From STC-113 sp964553745 (GTDB lineage Bacteria > Patescibacteriota > Gracilibacteria > BD1-5 > UBA2023), in contig CAZKLD010000002.1 in assembly GCA_964553745.1 (NCBI GenBank), positions 1 through 64,000 on the forward strand: DNA of 64,000 bases, given 5' to 3'. Below the pieces are notes generated by a model, which did no database searches, had not been told where the DNA came from, and saw only the letters and a program-made list of their open reading frames with translations. The translations under genes and the position numbers were made by a program. This document shows, piece by piece, positions 52,370 through 63,209 of this stretch (positions within the stretch are counted from its first letter, which is position 1; every line of letters starts with the position of its first letter).

Positions 52370-53308
52370 TTAATTGAATTTCAAATCTCAAAGATCCTTC
52401 AGGAATGCGTAGCTTGCAAGCAGGATGATTACAGCTATGAATGTATTTTTTATGATGGTGATTCATTTCTTCGCTTTTCATTCATCTCAGGCGGATGTGA
52501 TGTAATAGAATCCCCCTAGCACAAGGAAGAAAATTGCGACCGGTCAAGTGAAGAACAGCGCAAGATTAGATAATTGAGCAAATAGATCTTGTCATTTCTT
52601 TATGCTTCAGCTGTATGCGATTACTGTCCAAAGCTGAATGACTCATAGGAAAATAAGCCCGATAATTCAGTTCAAAAAACGGATTCTCGCTTTTTTCCTC
52701 TTTTCTTCATTTCAACCGGATGATATAAGCCCTATTCACGCCATCATGAAAAGCATTATCACCAGTCAGATAACGAGAGCCTTCACAAAAGACACAACTC
52801 AATTCTCGATAGTCGTATTCCAATTGAAGAAATTCACAAACATATTAGAATCTGTGCCCGCTATAACTTCATCTTTTGTTGATGTTATGTTAGAAAAATT
52901 ATTTTTTGCTGTCACATCCTCATTTCGTTTCCCGGAAAAGACATCATAAAGCTGTCATGGGATATTTATGAACATGAAAGCTATCATAGTGTAATAGATC
53001 TGCCTTTTCGCAGCAGCAAGCTTATCATCCGCTCACATAGCCATAATCATCTGGAATCCGAGGAATACCAGATATATGAGAATGACTCAGCTTAAGATGA
53101 TCTTTAGCGTGTGAAGAACGCTGAACCATCATTTCTGCAGCTTCTCAAGAGCATCCAAGCCTCATACCGGGTTAATGGAAACGTCAGTGATCACCGCTCA
53201 ATTCCCTATGCTTTTTCCGATATCCACAACTCATTTTGCAAAAGCGAACTCTAAAGAGAACAATAAAAATAAACCTATTAGAATAATTATTTTATTTTGT
53301 CTATTCAT
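52370..53308 (-). CDS. Pilin-like polytopic membrane protein
   Basis: 312 residues, signal peptide then about five to six membrane helices, arranged as two repeated pairs: (SVLHTLKIILSGVILIYLVFLGFQMIMAM) and (ALVIGLVIMLFMMAGIGLISSGG; FLNGIIGLIFLGVIQLWTVIAYS; FFTGPVAIFFLVLGGFYYITSAG). A helix-basic loop-helix unit occurs twice or more, the same unit as in the next gene, so it looks like several fused pilin-like units. An Asn/Asp-rich outer loop lies in the middle. The GGFYYITSAGDEGKAKKG segment matches T4SS_pilin-like proteins. Upstream gene of a two-gene operon. Confidence 0.7.
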
Positions 53309-53328
53309 AAATTGAAAAAGCATATAAA

Positions 53329-53354
53329 AATGTCTGCAAATTTTTGCAGACATT
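53329..53354 (-). terminator. Terminator after the second pilT
   Basis: AATGTCTGCAAA / TTGCAGACATT stem; downstream of the minus-strand pilT gene. Confidence 0.8.
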
Positions 53355-53361
53355 GTATTCG

Positions 53362-54420
53362 TTAATCATCATTTGTAAAGTATCAAATGTAATCCTCTTC
53401 CTTGATTACTCACTGATCTCTGAGCCGGTCTGCGGATGCTTTCATTGAAATCATTCACTCCTTGCTTCACATTTCTATATTATTGTTTATCTGGATCAGA
53501 TCTCCGCTTTTAATCAGATTCTTGATTCAGCTTGTAATATACATAAGCTCATGTATTCAGACTCTTCAGCTTCATTCAGCCTTAGGTATAAGCCTCTGGG
53601 ACAAGACTCATAGCAAGGCATCAGCTAGCCTGACTCTGACTTGGCTCTGGATATCAGGATTGAAGAATTGGATCACACGATTGATTGTCTGCACGCTTCA
53701 AGAAGTATGCAAAGTCGAAAATACAAGATGTCATGTCTCAGCCAGATTCATCGCAGCTTCGACAGTCTCCTTGTCACGCATCTCTCAAACCATGACAATA
53801 TCCGGGTCTTCACGCATCGCAGCTCTTATGGCTGAAATGAACGTATCTGTATCCCTACCGACTTCCCTCTGCGAAAATATGCATTGCTTGTCAGAAAATA
53901 TGAATTCTATAGGGTCCTCGATTGTTATTACGTGTTCATTCCTGTTTTGGTTGATCTTGTCTAAGATGGATACCATAGTGGTGGATTTTCACGATCCTGT
54001 CGGTCAAGTAATCAGGAATAATCCCTGTTTTGCGTTCAAGATTTTTTCTAGTCATTTAGGCAATCCTAGTGCATCCATCTCTTTAGCATCACGCTCAATC
54101 ATACGGAGCACGAATCAGATTTTCCCTAATTTGAAGAATCCGTTTACACGGAATGGAGTACCGTCACTTGACACATAAGCAAAGTCTGCGTCTTTTTTCG
54201 AATAGAATAATTTTATCTTATCCGTATCTCATCTGAACAGCTGCTCTGTGAGCCTCTCCAGTATTTCTCTGCTGAAAATTCACGCCTGAGTGGCCTTTCA
54301 TATATGTCAATGCACACGAAATGCGACATTATCGCCTTCTGATATATGTATATCAGAAGCTTTATTCTTAATTGCGTAAGAAAGAAGTCATTCGATGTTT
54401 ATTTGGTCTTGATATGCCAT
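53362..54420 (-). CDS. pilT: Second PilT-like ATPase
   Basis: 352 residues. ASDIHISEG (N-domain), Walker A ITGPTGSGKST, Asp box TIEDPIEFIFSDKQC, Walker B AAMREDPDIVMVGEMRD, His box TGHLVFSTLHTSSS. The region after (FFNPDIQSQVRLADALLGVLSQRLIP) is PilT-like; the C-terminus has GSKEGMISMKASADRL. It shares a minus-strand unit with the coiled-coil protein upstream (gap 19 bases). Two PilT-type ATPases are common (PilT and PilU). Confidence 0.96.
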
Positions 54421-54439
54421 TGTCTCCTTTTTAAAAATA

Positions 54440-55117
54440 TTAAACTTTTTGTGATTGAAAAGTACTGATCATCTTATTTACCTTGTCTTCCTCTGCAGAA
54501 ATATCTTTGACCTCTCATGCAAGAGTTTGTTTTCTTTGTTTTAATGCTGCAATCTCATTATCGATATCTCCTATGGTTGAATTTTTTTCGTTTATTACGG
54601 CTTCATGTCCCTTCAGGAGATCCATAAGATCTTTGATGGCCTTATCCAATATTGCATAAGGATCAGCTATGACAGCTCAGGCAACTTCAGAAGTTTCCGG
54701 AATCATAGATGCTGGCTCTTCCGTCTTCGCTTCAGGCTCTTGATTGAAAAAAGCATTGTCTTGAGGCTCTGCATCAAGCATTGTAACAGTATCTTCTGCA
54801 TTTTCAACCTCAACACTATTGACAGTCACTTCATTTGAGGTCAAAGTGACATCAGAAGAAGCGTTATCCAGAAATAAGCTGAAACTATCGTTTTGTTCAG
54901 CAGCCTGTACAGTTTGTGCAGGTTCTATATTCATGGATGAAAGGTCAAGAAAAGAGATAGCGCTATCGGGAATGTCTTCAGCCTTGATTTCATTTATGGC
55001 AGCAGGCGCGTCATCAAGAATTAGGAATCCTCCATCTTGAGCTCAAAAGCCTCCTTGTGAAGAAGAAGCAGTAGTTGCGGTTTCTTCTTCAGCTATTACA
55101 TTATCAAAAAGTCCCAT
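54440..55117 (-). CDS. Acidic low-complexity protein with C-terminal coiled coil
   Basis: 225 residues. The first 150 residues are acidic, Ala/Glu/Asp/Thr-rich and probably disordered (for example DNASSDVTLTSNEVTV). Residues 155-222 form a coiled coil (IADPYAILDKAIKDLMDLL, then NEIAALKQRKQTLAGEV). No signal peptide. It precedes pilT in one operon, so a role in retraction control or as a pilus-motor scaffold is possible. No family recognised. Confidence 0.75.
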
Positions 55118-55178
55118 ATTTGTTTTTGTATGAATAAATAAAAGTATTCTCTAAAATATTACCATATTTCAAAAAATT

Positions 55179-55206
55179 TTGCAAAAAAAAAGTTATCTTT
55201 TATAAT
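55179..55206 (+). promoter_or_regulatory. Sigma70-like promoter
   Basis: TTGCAA (55179-55184), 16-nt spacer, TATAAT (55201-55206), 64 bases before the ybaB start. Confidence 0.6.
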
Positions 55207-55270
55207 TCTCCGGCAACTAAGAAAATAAGAAGAATGTTTTTTTAGATTTTATAATTATTAAATTGAACCT

Positions 55271-55570
55271 ATGGACTACAAAAAAGCACAAGAGCTGTTG
55301 AAGCTGCAACAAGAAGCGCAAAAAATTCAAAATGAGCTCTCAAATATTCATATCGAGGCTGAAGTTGACGGTTTTGTTGTGACGATAGACGGTCAGATGA
55401 AGATAATCTGAGTAGAAATCGAAAATGCAGACCTGCTTAAAGATAAGGCCAGATTAGAGAAGGCTGCAACTGATTCTATCAACAAATGATTGAAAAAATC
55501 ACAAGAAATCGCTGCTGATAAGATGAAATGAGTAATGTGAAGCATGGGTCTGAATATCCCAGGAATGTAG
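55271..55570 (+). CDS. YbaB/EbfC nucleoid-associated protein
   Basis: 99 residues, the family length. QELLKLQQEAQKIQNELSNI helix, the beta hairpin VDGFVVTIDGQMKIIGVEIE, and a C-terminal helix with MGSMGLNIPGM typical of the family. A homodimeric DNA-binding protein thought to shape the nucleoid or bind near recombination genes. The recR/dnaX partners are not adjacent. Has its own promoter and terminator. Confidence 0.95.
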
Positions 55571-55577
55571 CATCAAA

Positions 55578-55614
55578 TAAATAAAGCCCTTACGGTTACC
55601 GTAAGGGCTTTATT
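55578..55614. terminator. Bidirectional terminator
   Basis: AAAGCCCTTACGG / CCGTAAGGGCTTT around TTA, with flanking A/T tails; serves both convergent genes. Confidence 0.95.
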
Positions 55615-55622
55615 TATTCTTT

Positions 55623-57713
55623 TTAGTCATCCATGTCGAATGTCCTGAACTTGTAGTCATCCTCTACGAATCTTCATTTTAATGCAGATAGGCATTTCAC
55701 GACATTGTTGTGCCAGTTTTTTGCTGATGAGGCATATATTGCTCCGTCTTTATTTCACCATCTTGATAGCATATCGATGCTCCTGTATTTTCTCAGGTAT
55801 CTATTATTGAGTGTCTTTGTCATCCAGTAGACTCAGTCTCTCGGAGAGTCGAATTCATAGGTTCAGCCCGAATCGGTATTTCATATGTTTCAGACGTTAT
55901 ATCCCGTCTTAAGATGCTTTCATAATCATGATTCTGCCAATCAGACGCATATCAGGAAGCTCGGATCGATCTGTGCGCTTATAGCCTCCTCTGTCCACAT
56001 ATCCCAATCATTGAAATCTTTAGACGCATACGTTTTCAGGATATATCTCTGCCTGTCCATCTCAGATTCTCATGATATGAAGAACTTCTGGAATCTGTCC
56101 ATATTTATCTTGTTTCAATACTTGAGCTTAAGATCCTCGATGTATTTATACCTATATTTCATAGACAGGTCATCGAATTTCAAATGGGTGAGATCAAAAT
56201 ATCTAAAAGGATCGACATGTTCCCTATCCTTATATACTTCAAAATGAAGATGCGGTCAAGAAGTCATAGGTCAGGCTCAAGGGGTTCCAGGGGCTCATCA
56301 GGATTTTGCGAAAATTTCTCAAGCTTCCACATAATCGTATTGATTTACATATATCTGAGACATATGCCCATAGACAGTCACAAATCAATTAGCATGCTTA
56401 AGCGCCACATACGCATATCATCCTTTTACAGGAGGGTTTACGAAATATACGTATCAAGGTGCTGGAGCTTTTATATCAGTTCACTGGGAGAATCTTATGT
56501 CGATAGCCTCATGCTCGCTTCATAATTGAGAATAATAGTCCTCATCATGGAAAAATGTCGATATTCATCTGGTAGGTTCGCTCATCCAGGCAAATGGGTT
56601 AGGAGAGTCAAAATCTACAGACTCATCATCTTTAAGCCTTTGCTCAAGCTCAAAATATCTCTTTATCTGCTTGCATTTCGCTGAATCATTCTCAGCTCAG
56701 ATTTCTTCAGAACCTGAGACCATTCCTCATGTAAGGAATTTAAGGTCGCAATTGTACTTGTTTCAGATGTTATTGAAGACATCAGCATAGCCGCTCTCGA
56801 TATTTTCAAGCTTGTTCTTTATCTCATTGACGCTTTTCTGCCTATCCAGAATGAATTTATTGAATAGTGCCTCCTGTCATTTTGTTATTTTGAGAAGCTG
56901 TTCCTTGTATTCTTTTTGGGTTATAAGATCTTCATTCTTCACTTTCAGATCGTTTTTAAGCCTTATGGATTCGAGCTTTTCTTTTTTTGCCTCCTCTTTA
57001 TTGAAGTAATATTCTTTGACAAAGCTCCTATGCAGATCGATGAGGTTCTGTCAGCTAAGCTCCAGTAAAGTCTTGAAATGGATATCATTGAGCAATTCTC
57101 AGATATCGCCATCATTAAGGACTATACTTCTTACTACATCTATATCATTATCTTCAGAATACATTCAATCTCACTTCGAATAGATATATATCAGGTAATT
57201 GAGGATTGTCTTCTTGCTCTGCACTATTTTCTCATCGAGTTCGGAAATTTTGGCTGTCAATTCAGCAATGCTCCTGTTTTTGAATGAGATTTCATCTGTC
57301 GTATCCTTTATCTCCTGTTCCGTAGCTGCAATGCTGATATCCAAATCTTCCAAGGCATTTTTCAAATCGAATTTTTTTCTTGTTATATTCTTCTTTCTTT
57401 CCTTAAGCGTATCTTTCCTGTCTTCTACCCTTTTCAGTATGCTCTCGAGCGCCTTTGCCTTGTTATCAGAATTGAATATGAGATTCTCATCTTCAGATGA
57501 CACGGGAACATTCTCGAATAGCAGGACTTGCTGCCTTTCATTGAAATTATCCAGAATCCTGGCGCTAGCTGATTTCTTGATTCACAGGAAATTCGATTGA
57601 TCGGCATCTTTTGTTTTTTTCATTTCTCATGATGCAGCAAAAACAGCCTCGAATAGCAATATCGAGATCAGGAATACGGATATGAATTTTTGTTTTTGTT
57701 TCATCTTATATGT
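55623..57713 (-). CDS. Murein hydrolase: M23 peptidase with coiled coil and C-terminal lysozyme-like domain
   Basis: 696 residues. A signal peptide (FISVFLISILLFEAVFA) is followed by a long coiled coil (about 70-280), as in EnvC/NlpD activators. The M23 metallopeptidase motifs are HEAIDIRFSQG near residue 400, YGHMSQIY, and SGPHLHFEVY near 488. After residue 560 comes a lysozyme-like module (ISAQIDPSFLICVGLAESGL with the catalytic Glu, YNVGNIGNTDSGG). The union of an endopeptidase and a glycan-cleaving module in one chain is unusual and would cut both bonds of peptidoglycan. Monocistronic. Confidence 0.88.
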
Positions 57714-57800
57714 ATTTTTAAATCTTCTTGTCTAGTCTAACATACTATGCTGCCAAAATCAAAATTTTAAATTGACAAAGACATATGATTATTCGTAATC

Positions 57801-57836
57801 AAAACAATCCCTCCGCATGCGGAGGGATTGTTTTTA
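57801..57836 (-). terminator. Terminator
   Basis: AAAACAATCCCTCCGC / GCGGAGGGATTGTTTT perfect palindrome, 10 bases past the minus-strand stop at 57847. Confidence 0.93.
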
Positions 57837-57846
57837 AAAGTTTACA

Positions 57847-60348
57847 TTATTTTCCGAATCACTTGGGCGGATTGGCAGCTATCTCTGGATTATAGATTAT
57901 CACCACGTTTTCGGTTTTTCAATTATTATAGTTTGCCGTCCAGGAAGCGCTGTCATATCATATGTTCCTCCTTCTGAGGAAATTCAGATCATATTTGACC
58001 GCTTCTTCGAAAACTGTTGTCTTTGCGCCTCCGGGAAGAAGGAATACATTGTCTCAGAGCGCTCATCAGATAGTATTTCTGGTGAATATGGAGCCCTTTA
58101 TGACCAATTGCTGTTTAAGCTCGTTATTTGAGCTCGCCTGAGTGTCAGAATAAACAGCATCCGAAGAATTAATGCTCAAGAGGCTTCAATCCGCATAAGC
58201 GAGGATGTTAATGAGGGCGACATTCGGCCTGATCATTATATTTCATTTTGACAGATCAGCTTGGCTGTTCCTGAAGACTGCAATTCAGAGAGAAGATGGG
58301 ATATTCTGATCTATTATCAGATTCCCGTTCCTGATGACTACAGTGTCATTTGCAGACAGAAGCGGAAGGATGCTCGAGATTCTCTTGGTTCAATCGGAGT
58401 AATATATGGAATTTATTTTTTTGTCATCCGGAGTCCTTCATTTGAGCAGCTTCTCTATATTCTGCTTTATTTGCGTCCTCTGTGAAGATGTGCTCAGGTC
58501 TGAGAAGTTCTCAGTCTGATTGGAGGCTTGCATTTTTCAGCTTCATTGTGATTTTCCTGTTATGGAAATGGCCTTTATCTGAGTATCTGTTGATTTTATC
58601 TGCGAATTGTCAGAAGGACTGTCCGATAATGACAGCTGATAAGTTACATTCTCTCATCATAAATTGTAGACTACATATGGATTAGCCTTAACTCCCGTCT
58701 TCTCTCATCATTCTCAACCGATGTAATTCAGGATAAAATTGATTTTCACAGGATCTCATGGAGCTATGCTCTTTGACTGCATCTTATAATTCGGGTTTGT
58801 CGTACTGAAGCTGCTAAGGTATCAGGATAATGTAACGGCGCTGTTGAATCATGGCGCCTTCGTAAGATTAACCTTAGCTGATTCTTGGGTTCATATTGAG
58901 AAGTTTGCCTGGTCATCAATCGAAAGGCTTCACCATACTGACCTCTTGAAAGTCAAATTAGCAGTCACTTTCAAGTATGTATAAGATCAATTTGCCAGAA
59001 GCGAGGTGCTTTTTGAATGCTGTGGAACCTTTAATGCAAATCATGCCGTGCTGATTCATGGGGAGACAGATTTAGCCTTTATGCAGAAAACTGAATTATT
59101 GAATGTTACGCTGTGAAGATTCAGTCATTCGGTTCAATATCAAGTATTGAAGAATAGTCATCAGCTCAGTGTGGCGCTCTGGGCTCAATAATTCGCAGAG
59201 ATCGTATTTCAGAATTCATCTTTGACATTCTGGCAGATAGTATAGGAGTCAGCATTATTTGCATATCATCATCAAGTGACCTGAGGGGTTCAGCTTGTAG
59301 TAATCTTATTGTTCGGTACGATGTATATCTTGAATGTTTTAGCATTTGTGATGTAAGCATTGTCTGAAGAATATTTTCAATATACGTCAATCGAATAGCA
59401 TCATGCAGTGCGGTAGGAGGTTCATGTAAAATCAGAAACATCTGAAATTCATACATTCGTAAGATTGATGTTTTTCGAAACCGGAGCTACCACTTGCTGG
59501 GTATTTGAGCAATTGTTGAAAGATAAGTTGAGCTTATTTATTCATACCGGAGCTCAAGTCTCAGTCCTTCAGAGATTGGATAGCTTTGCGCTTATGGTCA
59601 GATTGTCTGATGCATAGCACACATAAGCCATAGTTGCCGAATCCCAAGTGCATGAAGGCAAATCCACCGTACCTATCGTTGCAGGTTTTTTGCCTGTTGA
59701 TATTTCCATTCAGCAATCATTAGTCGCTGTCGGCACGCAATCTGGAGGCGGAATAACAGGCGTGCAGTTTTCTTTTTTCGGATCGCAAGAATTTCAAGAA
59801 CATTCCGTAGGATCATTATATTCTATTGCCCTGTTGTTGCTGAAGAGGTAGAAAGGGTTTGCGATATTCGAAAAGAAATAAGGGCTTTGCCATCCCGTGT
59901 CACCTCAATTGCTATTAGTCCTGAGTGCCAGCTCCAGCTCAAAATTCTGCACATAATTTCCTGTAACTGAAGAATAGGCTGATGAAGGGAGTCATAGTTC
60001 TTTTAATATCTGGCTCTTGGATGAAGAAACGTAAAAGCTTCATACTTTGGTTCATGGAGGCGGTCAATAATTCGGAAAATCTCTTTGACAAAGCACCTGA
60101 GTGCCGTCTTTCCAGCAGTCCAGTTCATTTGATGCCACATTCAGAATGCCGAGAATGTCTTTTTTGAATGTTTTTTCCGGGGATTGAGGGCAGGCGATAT
60201 TTTTTGTTTTGACCTCCATATTGTAAGGCTGTTTTATAGGAGCTTTATATGTGACACTGCTCACTGAATCCCAGTTTGCATCAGCGATTCAAGTCACACA
60301 AATGAGCAGAAGCGAAATCGTATATGATATTTTTTTGAGCGTTTTCAT
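57847..60348 (-). CDS. Large secreted surface protein
   Basis: 833 residues in one UGA-recoded frame, stop TAA. A signal peptide (KISYTISLLLICVTGIADA) leads to a Ser/Thr/Asn-rich, beta-rich protein with cysteine pairs early on (NIACPQSPE, LDCWKDGTQVLCQRD) and a CSGNSCDPKKENCTPV cluster near residue 190. The middle has repeated strand patterns (SKNINLTNVGISDVSDFTG; SNYTV-like), like Ig or surface-layer repeats. The last 200 residues have LLSINSSDAVYSDTQAS and a region resembling right-handed beta-helix turns. No catalytic motif. It ends an operon with the 359-residue protein, rsmG and an SPFH gene; likely a cell-surface protein. Confidence 0.75.
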
Positions 60349-60366
60349 GTTCTCTATAGTTAAAGA

Positions 60367-61446
60367 TTAATAGATCTCGCCGACTTCGGCCGACCAGGTA
60401 AGTTCCTTTTCATTCAAAGTTATTTTTGCGTCTCTCTTCTCCCAAAGAGATGTTCTCTTATCAAAGAACCAATATCAATCATCAGATCAGTTCATCTTCC
60501 CTATTACTGATTTCATCCTTGTAATATCGTCTTCTGAGACTTTGTAGGATACGGTCACGGTCTTGCCGTTTCACACTTTCAGGTAATTTCAGTCTTTATC
60601 CTTAAATTCGATGAAAGCCATTCAACCGCTTATAAGTCAGCCGATTTTTCAATCTCAGATGATCGCCCTCATGTTTCAGAGAGAAATTTTTCTGGAATTA
60701 GCCTCATCTCAAGTTACAAAGACAGCCTCAATTGAAGCCTCTCCGCTGAAGCATTCTTGAGATTCGGAAACGAGAGAGCAATGTGGCACGTATATTGAGA
60801 AGTCCTTGAATGAAATCCTCTGGTCCTTATCTAAATTCACTGTTCTTGATTCGCTTTTCTTCATTTTTATGGTTCAAAGAAGCAGGTTTCAATTTGAATT
60901 CAGAGCGTTCATGGTGAGGAATCAATCTCAATATCAAGAGGTCCTAATCATGAAATTAAAAAGTTCGGCTCATTTTGGCCATTCAAAGTCTCAGATGTAC
61001 TTTCATTTGTCAAGATTTCATATCTTTACGCCATTCACATATAAGGATCCGGAACCGATGAATGAATTTGTCTCATAATCGACCGCATCAATTTCTATTG
61101 AATATTCATTCTTGGTTCAACTGTATTCTGATATCAATTTCTTGTATTGATCGTAGCTGACTCATCCATCAACAGAAGATGTCACATCCCCTGATTCTCA
61201 GAGTTTTTTCAGAAAATCTCTTTGGTCCGATGCTATACTGCCGCTCTCATCATCTTTTCATTTTTGTGCTTTATAGATGGAAACTGTGGCATCATCAAGA
61301 TTCAACGGTCACTCTGCTTTAGCGGCTTTTTCAGAAAATGGCTTCAGGATAATCGAAGTTACCGATGTTCATTTTTTTGTAAAGAAGGCAAATCAACCCA
61401 AGAGCACAAGAATAAGGGCTATCGAATATATGTAAATTTTTTTCAT
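60367..61446 (-). CDS. Secreted or membrane-anchored protein, unrecognised
   Basis: 359 residues. A single N-terminal hydrophobic helix (KIYIYSIALILVLLGGFAFF) anchors or exports it. The rest is beta-rich with charged loops, including YDQYKKLISEYSG, DGFLTMNALNS and SGDDGYWFFDKRTSLWEKR-like segments (aromatic-rich close to the C-terminus). A Cys pair (HCSLVSESQECF) may form a disulfide. It lies 18 bases upstream of the 833-residue surface protein and 92 bases downstream of rsmG. No family recognised. Confidence 0.7.
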
Positions 61447-61538
61447 GATAAATTATTAAAGGATAATAGGCATTATTATGTGATGTGTTTTTGTGTAATC
61501 ATGATAATTGAAGTTATTTCGGGGATTATACAATATAC

Positions 61539-62177
61539 TTAACGGTTTTGTCAAATGAAAATAAACACCCTCTCTTGGTCCTGTATGAAATAGTTCCTGA
61601 TTTCAAGAATTTTGAATCATTTTTTCTCAATAATATCAATTCAATCATATATCTCATCTTCATTTTTCTGCTTGAAGAAAACCATCATTCATCACTTTTT
61701 CAGGAATGGAAGAGACCATTCGAATATTTGCGGAAGGTAAGCTGTGGCTCTTGACACTATAAGATCGAATTGCTTCCTGTACTCGTCTTTTTTAGCGAGC
61801 TCCTCTGCCCTTCACCATATTCACCTGGCATTAGACAAGCCTAGTTCATCTATGAAATAATTCACAGTGTCTATCTTTTTCCTCGTAGAATCCAACAGAG
61901 TAAAGTCAACTTCTGGATTGGTAATCGCAAGAGGTATGCCGGGGAATCATCATCATGTTCAGATGTCCAGGACTTTTCAGGTGAATTCCAATTCCGCATT
62001 GAGCATGATAGAATCGATGAAATGCTTCTCTAAGACTCATTGCTCATCTCGAATAGAGGAAAGGTTAATCTGTGAATTCTTATCCAGGAAGAGTTTTAAA
62101 AACTTCCCAAATGTCTCAATTTGGGAAGTAGAAAGCTCGATTTCGTATTGTTTGAATAATTGTTCGATATTGCTCAC
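61539..62177 (-). CDS. rsmG: 16S rRNA m7G527 methyltransferase
   Basis: 212 residues with a GTG start, chosen because an in-frame TAA lies just upstream and no other start fits. KFLKLFLDKNSQINLSSIRD, VLEKHFIDSIML, the SAM loop VLDIGTGGGFPGIPLAI, and the second motif DLIVSRATAYLP are all family blocks. It methylates G527 of 16S rRNA. Lies 12 bases after an SPFH gene on the same strand; this is not the usual gidA-rsmG-parAB neighbourhood. Confidence 0.95.
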
Positions 62178-62189
62178 TTTTTAATATTA

Positions 62190-63080
62190 TTATTTAATCA
62201 ATTCCTTATTTGCTTCAAATGAGGCCATCATCTGCGCCATAAGATCTCAGGTTTTCTGTACGCCGGTATCCATGAAGATGACTTTTGAATTGTTTGAAGT
62301 ACCGATTGTCTTAAGCGTATCAAGATATTGCGTCAAGGTCAGGATGGAAAGTATCTCTGTAGAAGATTGTCCTGAAACCTTTTGGACTATTTCAACTGAT
62401 TTCTGAAGTCAATCTGCAATAGCCTCTCTCTCAAGTGCGATTCATTCTCATTGAAGTCTTTTCCTTTCTTTTTCTCATTCTGCCTCCTTTATGGCCTGGA
62501 TCTTGACTGCTTCTCATTTGTTTTCTGCGGCTTTCCTCAATTGCTGTGAAGCCACTACTTCGCTCATCGCGTTTGTTATCGTAACTGGAAAATTTACATT
62601 TGTTATCTGGAAGCTGTTTATGAGCATTCACCAATCTGCAAATTGCATTTCAAGATCATTTCTTATATGAAGCGCCAATTCCTCTTTCTTCTCTAGGATT
62701 CATTCATGGGTTTCTTTGGCAATATAGGTCCTAAGCGAATTTTCGATTATCGCTCAGATTGATTGCTGCCTATTCTGCAGGACATATGTGAATTTGAATA
62801 TTCATTCTGAAGTGGGATTTACAGTGAAGATAAGATTGGTCGATACGTCGACGATAACTTTGTCTCCTGATGGATATTTTCATTCTAGTGCGAAATTCTG
62901 TTGCCTTAAGGTTATTTTTTCTGCAACTGATTCAAGGATGGGTATCTTAAAATTAAGCCCGGTTGTCATTATGCGGTTGAATTTTCAGATGAACTGTATG
63001 ACAAGGACCGTATTCTGCTCCACGACCCTGACAGTCGTAAGAACAATGAAGACTAAGACTACTAAAATTACGATTTCCAT
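62190..63080 (-). CDS. SPFH/Band 7 (stomatin-like) membrane protein
   Basis: 296 residues. One N-terminal membrane helix (IVILVVLVFIVLTTV), then the Band 7 domain: VVEQNTVLVIQFIGKFNRIM, GLNFKIPILESVAEKITLRQQ, ENSLRTYIAKETHEGIL, then a coiled coil (LRKAAENKGEAVKIQAIKEAEGEKE) and a C-terminal LTQYLDTLKTIG part. Stomatin-like oligomers scaffold membrane microdomains or modulate proteases; no NfeD or FtsH partner is adjacent. First gene of a four-gene operon with rsmG and two secreted proteins. Confidence 0.92.
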
Positions 63081-63158
63081 ATGTATTTGTTTTAAAAAAT
63101 ATACAATTTCCATATTACCAGATAAAAAAACTATTGCAAAAGTATTTTGCGAGTCGGG

Positions 63159-63185
63159 TTGCGAATTTGAAAAAGTTATTATAAT
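63159..63185 (+). promoter_or_regulatory. Sigma70-like promoter
   Basis: TTGCGA (63159-63164), 15-nt spacer, TATAAT (63180-63185), before the rluA-type gene; the intergenic region is shared with the divergent SPFH gene. Confidence 0.55.
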
Positions 63186-63209
63186 TAATAAATAACTCTT
63201 AAAACATTT

